From Micromonospora sp. WMMD1102 (GTDB lineage Bacteria > Actinomycetota > Actinomycetes > Mycobacteriales > Micromonosporaceae), in NCBI RefSeq assembly GCF_029626265.1, contig NZ_JARUBN010000001.1, positions 6,265,001 through 6,329,000 of the forward strand: a DNA stretch of 64,000 nt. Reading direction: 5' to 3'. Below the pieces are notes generated by a model that was not told the DNA's origin, searched no databases, and worked only from the letters and a program-made list of their open reading frames with translations. A program made the translations under genes and the position numbers. Positions within the stretch are counted from its first letter, which is position 1. Every line of letters begins with the position of its first letter. Below are positions 53,067 to 64,000 of the stretch, in pieces.

Positions 53067-54059
53067 GCTGTCGGCACGCTCCGCCGCCCGGACCGCCGCT
53101 GCGTAGTCCAGGATCGCCCGGCGCAACGCCGCCTCGGCGTCCAGCCCGGCTGCCTGGGCACCTGCCACCGTCGCCAGCAGGCTCGCACCCAGCCTGGCCG
53201 TCTCGTCCGCACCGGCAGCCGGCTCCGGCGGCGGCACGGCGAGCCCGGACCGGGCGACCCGGTGCAGCACCTTCGCCGCCAGCGCCAACGCCGGCTGGGA
53301 GAACGCGACGCCGTCGAGTAGCGAGTCCCGGGGCTTCTCGGCCTGCTTGATCCGCTCCCAGTTGTCCACGATCTCGTCGATGCCGGCGACCTCGGTGCCG
53401 GCGAAGACGTGCGGGTTGCGCCGCACCATCTTCGCCACCAGCCCACCGGCGACGTCGTCGATCGACCACCGCTCGCCCTCGGGCAGGTTCTCCGCCAGCC
53501 GGGCGTGCAGCACCACCTGCAACAGCACGTCGCCAAGCTCCTCGCGGAGCGCGCCGAGGTCGTCGGCGACGATCGCGTCGTACGCCTCGTAGCACTCCTC
53601 CAGCAGGTACCGCGCCAGGGAGGCGTGGGTCTGGGCCCGCTTCCACGGGTCACCGCCGGGTGATGCGAGCCGGTCCATCACCTCGACCGCGTCCAGCAGC
53701 CGGGCGCCGGGCGGATCCCAGGAGCCGTACATCAGCTCCAACTCGGCCAGCCCGGGTTGGCGGGCCAGTCGCAGCCCCAGCTCGCGGGCCAGGTCCTCGT
53801 CGCCGGCCGGACCGGCCAGCCAGACCGCCGTACCGTGCTCGGCGACCGTGGCCAGCAGATCGGCCACCGGGGTCGAGGTGAGCCGCACCTCGGCACCGGC
53901 CGCGCGTACCGCCGTGGCCAGTTCACTTCCCGCGCCGGCCAGCACCGGATGGTCGCGTACGACGTCCCAGGCGGGCGCGGTCAGCAGCCCGGCCGGCAGC
54001 CGGGGCGAGGTGACCAGCAGTACGATCCGGCCGGCCGGGCCGGGCAGTTCCCCGGTCAG
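53052..54059 (-). CDS. mazG: MazG family nucleoside triphosphate pyrophosphohydrolase
   Basis: 335 residues if begun at CTG 54059. The MazG core is clear: PGARLLDAVEVMDRLASPGG, KRAQTHASLARYLLEECYEA, DDLGALREELGDVLLQVVLH (ExxE…ExxD metal site), KMVRRNPHVFAG. It hydrolyses (d)NTPs, often damaged ones. GTG 53945 cuts off a conserved N-terminus (GRIVLLVTSPRLPAGLL). The only start near the 5' end in frame is CTG 54059, overlapping the upstream TGA as CTGA, in the pattern used by other coupled genes here. A variant repeat duplicates its 3' end. Confidence 0.85.
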   Translation of the reverse strand: MTGELPGPAGRIVLLVTSPRLPAGLLTAPAWDVVRDHPVLAGAGSELATAVRAAGAEVRLTSTPVADLLATVAEHGTAVWLAGPAGDEDLARELGLRLARQPGLAELELMYGSWDPPGARLLDAVEVMDRLASPGGDPWKRAQTHASLARYLLEECYEAYDAIVADDLGALREELGDVLLQVVLHARLAENLPEGERWSIDDVAGGLVAKMVRRNPHVFAGTEVAGIDEIVDNWERIKQAEKPRDSLLDGVAFSQPALALAAKVLHRVARSGLAVPPPEPAAGADETARLGASLLATVAGAQAAGLDAEAALRRAILDYAAAVRAAERADSEPGG

Positions 54060-54790
54060 CGGGCGTCGATCACGGTGTCGGAGCCGGCGGGGCCGATCGG
54101 CACGACAAGCGCCGGGCTGCTGTCCGAGAAGGTCAGCACCGGGTACTCCAGCGGCCGGTAACGCGGGTTGACCGTGACGTCGGTGCTCTCCAGCGCCTCG
54201 GTCAGCACGTTGCGCATGGCCAGCGCCCGGCGCAGCACGTCACCGTCGAGCTGCTGCCCGGCCTCGCCGTCCTTGGCGTCCGGCGGGATCACCCCGGCGG
54301 CCCGGCCCCGGGTCACCACGTCCAGCAGCTCCTCCTTGGTCGGCGCGACCGGCTGGGTCACCGGGATGCCGGCCCGGCAGGCGTCCAGCTCGGAGAAGAG
54401 CTGCACGTAGCGGGAGTTCGCCGGCAGGCCGGTCGCCTCGGCGACCCGCTCGACCGGGGCCTGCTCGGACGGCTTGAAGCCCTTGTCGGCGGCGAGCTTG
54501 AGGCAGACCTCCCGCATCACGAGCGTGCCGACCACCTCGGCCCGGCTCGGCGTCTTCGGCTCGGGCGCGTCCGGCGCCGGCGTGGCGCCGGCCTGCTCGA
54601 TCGCGGCCGGCTCGGCGGCCGGCGAGGCCTTGCTCCGGACGTCGTCCAGCACCGAGGTCACCTCGTCCTCGGTGATCTTCTTATCCCCGAGGTAGACGGC
54701 GACGTTGGAGTCGGACCGGCAGGCGGACAGGACGGTGCTGCCGAGCACGGCGATGACCGCGATCGACGCCAGACGACGGGCACGCTGCAT
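54056..54790 (-). CDS. SurA-N-terminal-like lipoprotein chaperone
   Basis: 244 residues. Signal and lipobox IAVIAVLGSTVLSACRSDSN, then the SurA_N-type region VAVYLGDKKITEDEVTSVLD and DVRSKASPAAEP. No PPIase domain follows; the rest is helical (LVMREVCLKLAADKG; VERVAEATGLPANSRYVQLF). Thought to assist folding of secreted proteins. Together with mfd and mazG it matches the conserved actinobacterial order. ATG 54790 is taken; an in-frame GTG lies 9 bases earlier. Confidence 0.82.
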   Translation of the reverse strand: MQRARRLASIAVIAVLGSTVLSACRSDSNVAVYLGDKKITEDEVTSVLDDVRSKASPAAEPAAIEQAGATPAPDAPEPKTPSRAEVVGTLVMREVCLKLAADKGFKPSEQAPVERVAEATGLPANSRYVQLFSELDACRAGIPVTQPVAPTKEELLDVVTRGRAAGVIPPDAKDGEAGQQLDGDVLRRALAMRNVLTEALESTDVTVNPRYRPLEYPVLTFSDSSPALVVPIGPAGSDTVIDAR

Positions 54791-54803
54791 GCTCGACACT
54801 CTC

Positions 54804-58436
<3,633 letters not shown>

Positions 58437-58740
58437 CAAGATCACAACCTTGCGGACGGGCACGCCGAAAGTGCCCCACGCCCGGAGCGGGCGGGGGGTG
58501 CGGGGTGAGGCAGGACCCGGGGCGTTGCCGTGCCGGAAGGGCCCCTCCTCAACGCCGTCGTCAAGACTATCCCCTGACTCCGACGAACTCCCGGCGACGG
58601 CCGGCACGCGCCTGCTGTTCGACGGCATCCACCGCACCTCGAACCGGCCGCGTGCCCGCGACACGCCCTGGCGCGGACCCGGCACCGCACCGCACCGCCC
58701 GGGCCGGGCCGGGCCGGGCCGGCAGCGCAATGCCCCGGAC

Positions 58741-58864
58741 GCAGACTGTCGAGCTGGGCGCACAGACGGGGCACCAGCGTCTACCCGGACCGGAACCAGC
58801 CAGCGGGCGCCCGGACCGGGCAGCCAGCCGGCGGGCGCACAGACGGGGCAGCTCGACAGTCTGC
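58741..58864. repeat. interspersed inverted-repeat element, copy 2
   Basis: GCAGACTGTCGAGCTG (58741-58756) and its exact complement (58849-58864) enclose two direct copies of GGCGCACAGACGGGGCA. Both ends match those of the element at 33241-33358 (31 of 32 bases for one end). 124 bp, no ORF, intergenic. Confidence 0.8.
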
Positions 58865-58900
58865 GCACCGAGGCGACCGGGCCAGGCCAGGCGACCGGGC

Positions 58901-58944
58901 AAGCCAGCCAGCGGCAAGCCAGCCAGCGGCAAGCCAGCCAGCGG
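58901..58944. repeat. 15-bp tandem repeat, three copies
   Basis: AAGCCAGCCAGCGGC at 58901-58915, 58916-58930 and 58931-58944 (last base missing), all identical. Intergenic. Confidence 0.9.
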
Positions 58945-59152
58945 GGTGAGCAAACTAACGATCATCCGTCTCGAGCGCCCGGAACTCGACACAACTCGAC
59001 ATAACGCACGTTTCGCGGCTGCCGAATCGACCCGATCCGTACCGGTACCCATCTGCTCCGGCACGAGTCTCGTTAGCGTTCCGGGAGCAGCCGCCGATAA
59101 CATCCACTGTGTCGGACAACGCTGTCCTCCGTACTCGATCAAGGAGCGCACG

Positions 59153-61939
59153 GTGACCGACCAGCATGACCACGACGGGCCCGACGCCGCACTGCGAGCA
59201 GACATCCGCCGGCTCGGCAAGCTTCTCGGCCAGACCCTCGCCCGCCAGGAGGGTCCGCCCCTGCTCGACCTGGTCGAGGAGGTCCGGGCGCTGGTCCGGC
59301 ACGACGCGGAGGCCGCCGCCCAGCGGCTCGGCGCGATGGACGTCACCACCGGCACCAAGCTGGCCCGCGCCTTCTCCACCTACTTCCACCTGGCCAACAT
59401 CACCGAGCAGGTGCACCGCTCCCGCGAGCTGCGCCGGCAGCGGGCCGCGCACGGCGGCTGGCTGGACCAGGCCGCCCGGCTGATCCGGGAGCGCGGGGTG
59501 GCGCCCGAGGAGATCGCCTCGGTCGCCCGCCGGCTCTCCGTCCGGCCGGTCTTCACCGCGCACCCGACCGAGGCGGCCCGCCGGTCGATCCTGTCCAAGC
59601 TGCGCGCCGTCGCCGACGAACTCGACGCCGAGGCCGCCGCCGCGATCCTCTACGGCGCCAGCGACGAGGGCCCGGCCAGCCGGCGCCTCGCCGAACTGCT
59701 CGACCTGCTCTGGCAGACCGACGAGCTGCGGCTGGACCGGCCCGACCCGACCGACGAGGCCCGCAACGCCATCTACTACCTGCGCGACCTCTACGCCGAG
59801 GCGGCCCCGCAGGTCCTCGACGACCTCGCCGACACGCTGCGCGGGCTCGGCGTGGAGACCGCGCCGACCGCCCGGCCGCTCAGCTTCGGCACCTGGATCG
59901 GCGGCGACCGGGACGGCAACCCCTTCGTCACCCCGCAGGTCACCCGGGACGTGCTGCTGATCCAGTACGAGCACGGCATCCAGGCGACCGAGGCGGCGAT
60001 GGAGGCGCTGATCAACGAGATCTCGGTCTCCCGCCGGCTGCGCGGGGTCAGCCTCGACCTCTCCGCCAGCCTCGCCAAGGACCTCGACGCGCTCCCCGAG
60101 GTGGCCCCCAGGTTCCGCCGGGTCAACGCCGAGGAGCCGTACCGGCTCAAGGCCCGGTGCGTACGCGCCAAGCTGGCCAACACCCGGCGCCGGCTCAACC
60201 AGGGCACCGCGCACGTGCCGGGGCGGGACTACCGGGGCTCCGCCGACCTGCTCGCCGACCTGGAGCTGATGCGCGCCTCGCTGGCCCGCAACTCCGGCCA
60301 GCTCACCGCCGTCGGCCGGCTCGCCTCGGCGATCCGCACCGTCGCCGCCTTCGGGCCGCACCTGGCGACCATGGACATCCGGGAGCACGCCGAGGCGCAC
60401 CACGTGGCGCTCTCCCAGCTTTACGCGCAGGTCGGCGAGGTGCCGGACTATGCGGCGCTGAGTCGGACCGAGCGGACCAAGCTGCTCGCCGAGGAGCTGT
60501 CCGGACGCCGGCCGCTCTCCACCATGGACACCCCGCTGACCGAGGCGGCCCGGAAGACCTTCGACGTCTTCCACACCATCCGCGAGGTGCAGGAGCGGTT
60601 CGGCGTCGAGGTGATCGAGTCGTACATCACCTCGATGACGCTCGGCGTCGACGACGTACTCGCCGCCGTGGTGCTGGCCCGGGAGGCCGGGCTGGTGGAC
60701 GTGCACACCGGACGGGCCCGGGTCGGCTTCGTGCCGCTGCTGGAGACCCCGGCCGAGCTGGACGCCGGGGGCGAACTGCTCGACGAGATGCTGTCGCTGC
60801 CGGCGTACCGGGCGATCGTGGCGGCCCGGGGCGACGTGCAGGAGGTGATGCTCGGCTACTCCGACTCCAACAAGGAGGCCGGGATCACCACGTCGCAGTG
60901 GTCCATCCACCGGGCCCAGCGGGCACTGCGGGACGTGGCCGCCCGGCACAACGTACGGCTGCGGCTCTTCCACGGCCGGGGCGGCACGGTCGGCCGGGGC
61001 GGCGGCCCCACCCACGAGGCGATCCTCGCCCAGCCGTACGGCACGCTGGACGGCGAGATCAAGGTGACCGAGCAGGGTGAGGTCATCTCCGACAAGTACA
61101 CGCTGCCCTCGCTGGCCCGGGAGAACCTGGAGCTGACCCTGGCGGCGGTGTTGCAGAGCACCCTGCTGCACACCACCCCCCGGCAGCCGGCCGAGGCGCT
61201 GGACCGCTGGGACGCCACGATGGACGTGGTCTCCGGTGCCGCCTACCGGCGCTACCGCTCGCTGGTGGAGAACCCGGACCTGCCGGCCTACTTCTGGGCC
61301 TCCACCCCGACCGAGCTGCTCGGCGCGCTGAACATCGGCTCCCGGCCGGCGAAGCGGCCGAACACCGGGGCCGGGCTGGCCGGGCTGCGCGCCATCCCGT
61401 GGGTGTTCGGCTGGACCCAGACCCGGCAGATCGTGCCCGGCTGGTTCGGCGTCGGGACGGGGCTGGCCGCCGCCCGGGAGGCCGGGATGGGCGACGTACT
61501 GGCCGAGATGCACCGGGCCTGGCACTTCTTCGGCACGTTCCTGTCGAACGTCGAGATGATGCTGACCAAGACCGACCTGACCATCGCCCGCCGGTACGTC
61601 GAGACCCTGGTGCCGGAGCCGCTGCACCCGATCTTCCACCTGATCGAGGCGGAGTACGAGCTGACCAAGCAGGAGGTGCTGGCGATCACCGCCTCGCCGG
61701 CCCTGCTGGAGAACTCGCCGGTGCTGCAACGCACCCTCGCCGTCCGGGACACCTACCTGGAGCCGCTGCACCACCTCCAGGTGGCGCTGCTGCGGCAGTA
61801 CCGCGACTCGGGTGCCGCCGGGCGGGCCGTGGCCACCGCGCCCGGCGGCCGGCGCGCTCCCGGCGAGGGTACGGCGCTGGAGCGCGCGCTGCTGACCACC
61901 GTCAACGGCATCGCCGCCGGGATGCGCAACACCGGCTGA
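59153..61939 (+). CDS. ppc: phosphoenolpyruvate carboxylase
   Basis: 928 residues. Catalytic His137 lies in [16 protein letters not shown]; the signature blocks [36 protein letters not shown] and [20 protein letters not shown] are all intact, as is the C-terminal MRNTG. It carboxylates phosphoenolpyruvate to oxaloacetate, refilling the TCA cycle. GTG 59153 has AAGGAG at 59141-59146; the long open frame from 58505 includes repeats and is rejected. It is followed by a 32-bp tandem repeat before the sigma factor gene. Confidence 0.96.
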   Translation: MTDQHDHDGPDAALRADIRRLGKLLGQTLARQEGPPLLDLVEEVRALVRHDAEAAAQRLGAMDVTTGTKLARAFSTYFHLANITEQVHRSRELRRQRAAHGGWLDQAARLIRERGVAPEEIASVARRLSVRPVFTAHPTEAARRSILSKLRAVADELDAEAAAAILYGASDEGPASRRLAELLDLLWQTDELRLDRPDPTDEARNAIYYLRDLYAEAAPQVLDDLADTLRGLGVETAPTARPLSFGTWIGGDRDGNPFVTPQVTRDVLLIQYEHGIQATEAAMEALINEISVSRRLRGVSLDLSASLAKDLDALPEVAPRFRRVNAEEPYRLKARCVRAKLANTRRRLNQGTAHVPGRDYRGSADLLADLELMRASLARNSGQLTAVGRLASAIRTVAAFGPHLATMDIREHAEAHHVALSQLYAQVGEVPDYAALSRTERTKLLAEELSGRRPLSTMDTPLTEAARKTFDVFHTIREVQERFGVEVIESYITSMTLGVDDVLAAVVLAREAGLVDVHTGRARVGFVPLLETPAELDAGGELLDEMLSLPAYRAIVAARGDVQEVMLGYSDSNKEAGITTSQWSIHRAQRALRDVAARHNVRLRLFHGRGGTVGRGGGPTHEAILAQPYGTLDGEIKVTEQGEVISDKYTLPSLARENLELTLAAVLQSTLLHTTPRQPAEALDRWDATMDVVSGAAYRRYRSLVENPDLPAYFWASTPTELLGALNIGSRPAKRPNTGAGLAGLRAIPWVFGWTQTRQIVPGWFGVGTGLAAAREAGMGDVLAEMHRAWHFFGTFLSNVEMMLTKTDLTIARRYVETLVPEPLHPIFHLIEAEYELTKQEVLAITASPALLENSPVLQRTLAVRDTYLEPLHHLQVALLRQYRDSGAAGRAVATAPGGRRAPGEGTALERALLTTVNGIAAGMRNTG

Positions 61940-61951
61940 CCCCGCCCGGCA

Positions 61952-62015
61952 CGGCACTGCGGGCCCGCCGAACGGGATCAGAGCGGCACTGCGGGCCCGC
62001 GGAACGGGATCAGAG
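61952..62015. repeat. 32-bp tandem repeat between ppc and sigma gene
   Basis: Units 61952-61983 and 61984-62015 (CGGCACTGCGGGCCCGC… ending GATCAGAG) differ in one base; a third degenerate copy (CGAAACAGCGGGCCGC) follows. Each contains GCGGGCCCGC, a perfect 10-bp palindrome in the second copy. It lies 80 bases before the sigma gene start. Confidence 0.9.
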
Positions 62016-62095
62016 CGAAACAGCGGGCCGCACGCGGACACGTTCTGGTTGTCGGGCATCTCCGCCCGGCACCGGACCTGTCCGAAGGAGCTGCC

Positions 62096-62629
62096 TTGGC
62101 CCGCGCCGCACCCGTCCCGCCGCCGGAGGACGACCCGCACGACGCCACCGCCCGGTTCGAGACCCTCTACCGGGCCTGTTACCAAGACCTGCTCACCTTC
62201 GCGCTGCGCCGGTGTGACCGCCCGGAGGCCGCCGCCGACGTGGTGGCGGACACCTTCCTGGTCGCCTGGCGGCGGATCGACGAGATCCCGGCGGAGCGGG
62301 CCCGGCTCTGGCTGTTCGGGGTGGCCCGCAACGTGCTGGCGAACCACCACCGGTCGGTCCGGCGCCGGGCCGACCTGGCGGCGCGGCTGCGCCAGGAACT
62401 CGCCGCCGCCGAGGTGGTCCAACCGGAGGTGCCCGACGACATCGGCCGGGCGTTCCGGTCGCTGTCCGAGGCGGACCGGGAACTGCTCCGGCTGGTCGCC
62501 TGGGAGGGGCTGGCCGCCGACGAGTTGGCCGTCGTCCTCGACTGCTCGACGAACGCCGCCCGAATCCGGCTGCACCGGGCCCGGCGACGGTTCGCCGTCG
62601 CGCTGCGCCAGCCCTCGCTGACGAGATGA
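62096..62629 (+). CDS. ECF-type RNA polymerase sigma factor
   Basis: 177 residues. Sigma region 2: FETLYRACYQDLLTFALRRC, DVVADTFLVAWRRIDEIPAE, RARLWLFGVARNVLANHHRS; region 4: FRSLSEADRELLRLVAWEGL, AADELAVVLDCSTNAARIRL, HRARRRF. TTG 62096 is chosen because AAGGAG lies 6 bases before it. The stop overlaps the next gene (ATGA), whose product is a membrane protein in the anti-sigma position. Tandem repeats upstream could carry its promoter or operator. Confidence 0.9.
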   Translation: MARAAPVPPPEDDPHDATARFETLYRACYQDLLTFALRRCDRPEAAADVVADTFLVAWRRIDEIPAERARLWLFGVARNVLANHHRSVRRRADLAARLRQELAAAEVVQPEVPDDIGRAFRSLSEADRELLRLVAWEGLAADELAVVLDCSTNAARIRLHRARRRFAVALRQPSLTR

Positions 62630-63375
62630 CCGGGGAGAACACCATGACGGACCACGACGAGCAGGACCGGCTGGTCCGGCTGCTCGCCCCAGAACACCGC
62701 CTCGCCGAGCAGACCAGGCGACCGGACGGGCCGGCCGCCGAGGAACTGCTGAACACGATCACGACCATGGCCAGGACCACGGCCAGCACCACGGGCGTCG
62801 ACATCACCGGGCCGGCACCGGCCGGTGGGGCGAGCCGCCCGACGTCCTGGTTCGGCCGCCGCCGGCTCGCCTTCGCGGTGCCGACCCTGGCCGCTCTGGG
62901 CGCGCTGGCCGCCGTGGTCGCCGTCAACCTGCCGTCCGGGCCCGCCGACCCCGGCCCGGCCCAGGTCGCCCCGAGCGGAGCGGCCAGCGGCACGCCCGGC
63001 GGGCAGCCGAGCCCCGCCCCGTCGCTGCGGCCGGTCGGGCGCGCGCTCTCGATCGTCCCGGAGACCGACCACATCGTCGTGACGATCGTGGACCCGACCG
63101 CCGACCCCGCCCGCTACCAGGCGGAGCTGGAGAAGCACGGTCTCGACATCGAGATCACCGTCGCGCCGGTGCCGGCCGAGCGGGTCGGCCGGGTGGTCTT
63201 CATGGAGACCGGTCCCGACGCGGAGGTCGAGACCATCGAGTCACCCGGCAACTGCACCGCCAACGGCAACTGCTCGGTCGGCGTGCGGATCCCGCTGGAC
63301 TTCCGGTCGTACGCCCGGATCGTCTTCGGGCGCGCGCCGCTGCCGGGCGAGCAGCCGTTGACCGAGGAGGGGTAG
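62626..63375 (+). CDS. membrane protein in anti-sigma position
   Basis: 249 residues. A cytoplasmic N-terminus (DEQDRLVRLLAPEHRLAEQT, EELLNTITTMARTTA), one membrane helix (about 85-105, FAVPTLAALGALAAVVAVNL) and an extracytoplasmic part with a Cys pair (GNCTANGNC). No ZAS zinc motif (HxxxCxxC) is seen. Coupling to the sigma gene by ATGA suggests an anti-sigma or sensor partner. Confidence 0.72.
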   Translation: MTGENTMTDHDEQDRLVRLLAPEHRLAEQTRRPDGPAAEELLNTITTMARTTASTTGVDITGPAPAGGASRPTSWFGRRRLAFAVPTLAALGALAAVVAVNLPSGPADPGPAQVAPSGAASGTPGGQPSPAPSLRPVGRALSIVPETDHIVVTIVDPTADPARYQAELEKHGLDIEITVAPVPAERVGRVVFMETGPDAEVETIESPGNCTANGNCSVGVRIPLDFRSYARIVFGRAPLPGEQPLTEEG

Positions 63376-63426
63376 CCGGGGTGGTCGGCCGGGGACCGTG
63401 GGGGTCCCCGGCCGCCCCCGGGGGTC

Positions 63427-63858
63427 TTGAATCGATGCGATCTGATGTCGAAAATTTATGCCATCGCGGCGGCCAGTGAAAATTATCGGCCCCGGATCGG
63501 CGTCGTCCACCCAACCTGGGGCGCCAACATCTTCGCGAGCATCCACATCAACGCCGGTGGCGGCACCGGTTTCGAGAGCTACATCTACCCGGTCACCAGC
63601 GCGGCGACCCTGCGGCTCCAGGACGACGTGCACGCGGCCGTACTGAGCAGCGCCCGCACCGTCGGCTCGGTCACCGACCGGGGCCAGAAGACGGCGAACT
63701 TCCAGGTCCTCCGGGAGACCGCGATGTCGGCGGTACTCACCGAGAACCTCTTCATCGACCGGGCCGCCGACGCCGCCCTGCTCGCCCGCGCGGACTTCCG
63801 GCAGGCACTCGCCGTCGGACACGCCCGGGGAATCGCCAGGTACTTCGGGCTCGCCTGA
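63427..63858 (+). pseudogene. truncated N-acetylmuramoyl-L-alanine amidase (Amidase_3)
   Basis: Only the C-terminal half of the Amidase_3 fold remains: NIFASIHINAGGGTGFESYI (zinc His) and VLRETAMSAVLTENLFIDRA (catalytic Glu), ending ARGIARYFGLA. The N-terminal half with the first His and Glu zinc ligands is absent. The 5' boundary is an AT-rich patch (63440-63485, e.g. GTCGAAAATTTATGCC) unlike the rest of the window. Either a broken gene or a cryptic ORF from TTG 63427; it could not bind zinc normally. Confidence 0.6.
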
Positions 63859-63865
63859 CTCGCGG

Positions 63866-63907
63866 GCGGCCGTGGGTGACCGTGGGCCGGACCAGGCCCA
63901 CGGCCGC
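63866..63907. terminator. nested hairpins between convergent genes
   Basis: GCGGCCGTGGG (63866-63876) pairs with CCCACGGCCGC (63897-63907); alternatively CCGTGGGCC (63880-63888) pairs with GGCCCACGG (63895-63903) with a 6-base loop. It lies between the amidase remnant and the last minus-strand gene. Confidence 0.6.
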
Positions 63908-63915
63908 CGCGCCGG

Positions 63916-64000
63916 TCAGCTCGTCTCGCCGGCCACACTGAAGGTGCGCAGCCGACGGATCGCCAGCCCCGTGAAGCCGACGGTGAAGAGCACGCTCATC
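63916..64000 (-). CDS. C-terminus of a membrane protein, possibly ABC-2 permease (partial)
   Basis: The minus strand reads VLFTVGFTGLAIRRLRTFSV then AGETS and a stop at 63916-63918. A final hydrophobic helix followed by a basic IRRLRTF and short tail resembles the end of ABC transporter permeases of the ABC-2 type. The rest lies beyond the window, so this is a weak call. Confidence 0.45.
   Translation of the reverse strand, partial: MSVLFTVGFTGLAIRRLRTFSVAGETS

Larger units (their letters stand above)
58437..59152. other. 716-bp intergenic region between mfd and ppc
   Basis: No gene is supported here. It contains a GGCGTTG/CAACGCC stem around GGAAGGGCCCCT (58521-58556), an interspersed inverted-repeat element (58741-58864), a 15-bp tandem repeat (58901-58944) and, after 58950, a less GC-rich stretch that must carry the ppc promoter and an AAGGAG ribosome site (59141-59146). 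Confidence 0.7.

Noticed and set aside
58505..59152. N-terminal extension of ppc (about 216 codons)
   Set aside because: It covers repeats and inverted elements, and an AAGGAG site precedes GTG 59153.

Overview
The window is chromosomal DNA from a very GC-rich actinomycete, most likely a Micromonosporaceae member (Micromonospora/Plantactinospora-like). The reasons are strong third-position GC, many GTG/TTG starts, 4-base ATGA/GTGA overlaps inside operons, a class II tRNA-Leu(UAA) of the bldA type, actinobacterial families (EspC-like, DUF501, HAAS-domain, NDH-2, DUF4129/MoxR/DUF58), and the conserved block mfd–mazG … eno–ftsB–DUF501–ppx. Genus cannot be fixed from sequence reading alone. I see no rRNA, transposase, prophage, CRISPR array or large biosynthetic cluster.

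Layout. 1–880: a Phd-like antitoxin cut by the window edge, then a leaderless Phd/RelE toxin–antitoxin pair whose toxin carries a TTA codon. 1–5 kb: a YbaB-like gene, an EspC/WXG-like gene, a long ESX-like protein with a C-terminal PI3/4-kinase-like domain (frameshifted near its end) and a small partner gene. 5.1–5.4 kb: a promoter followed by a strongly structured RNA candidate. 5.4–12.6 kb: RNase Z, MmcQ/YjbR, GNAT, HtrA protease, cystathionine beta-synthase, YkvA-like and two SGNH hydrolases. 12.6–19 kb: SDR/TetR divergon with two operator-like palindromes, thiolase, Bax-inhibitor-like protein with a decayed duplicate of its tail, tRNA-Leu(UAA), and a large membrane protein. 19–29.8 kb: mostly minus strand, with NDH-2, the DUF4129–MoxR–DUF58 operon, uracil-DNA glycosylase, dienelactone hydrolase, PadR/HAAS pair and CtaG/DUF2243 pair. 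30–36.3 kb: DHA2 exporter/MarR divergon, a dead FUSC-family gene, cupin, SDR, GNAT, and a THUMP-type methyltransferase behind a Phe-rich leader peptide and hairpins. 36.4–42 kb: LuxR-ATPase regulator, two VOC proteins, a DUF1801 protein and a DUF559-like gene. 42–64 kb: housekeeping block ppx–GNAT–DUF501–ftsB–eno, then lipoprotein, DUF885 peptidase, EamA, GH3, TlpA/CcdA, mazG–SurA-like–mfd, ppc, an ECF-type sigma/anti-sigma pair, a truncated amidase and the end of a membrane gene.

How it fits together. Most genes are housekeeping or small regulator–target modules: TetR/SDR, PadR/HAAS, MarR/MFS, sigma/anti-sigma, toxin/antitoxin. The parts that ordinary annotation does not explain are the ESX-linked kinase-like protein with its frameshift, the structured RNA upstream of rnz, the Phe-leader in front of a methyltransferase, several interspersed hairpin families, and a recurring pattern of short tandem duplications that copy gene ends including the stop codon.
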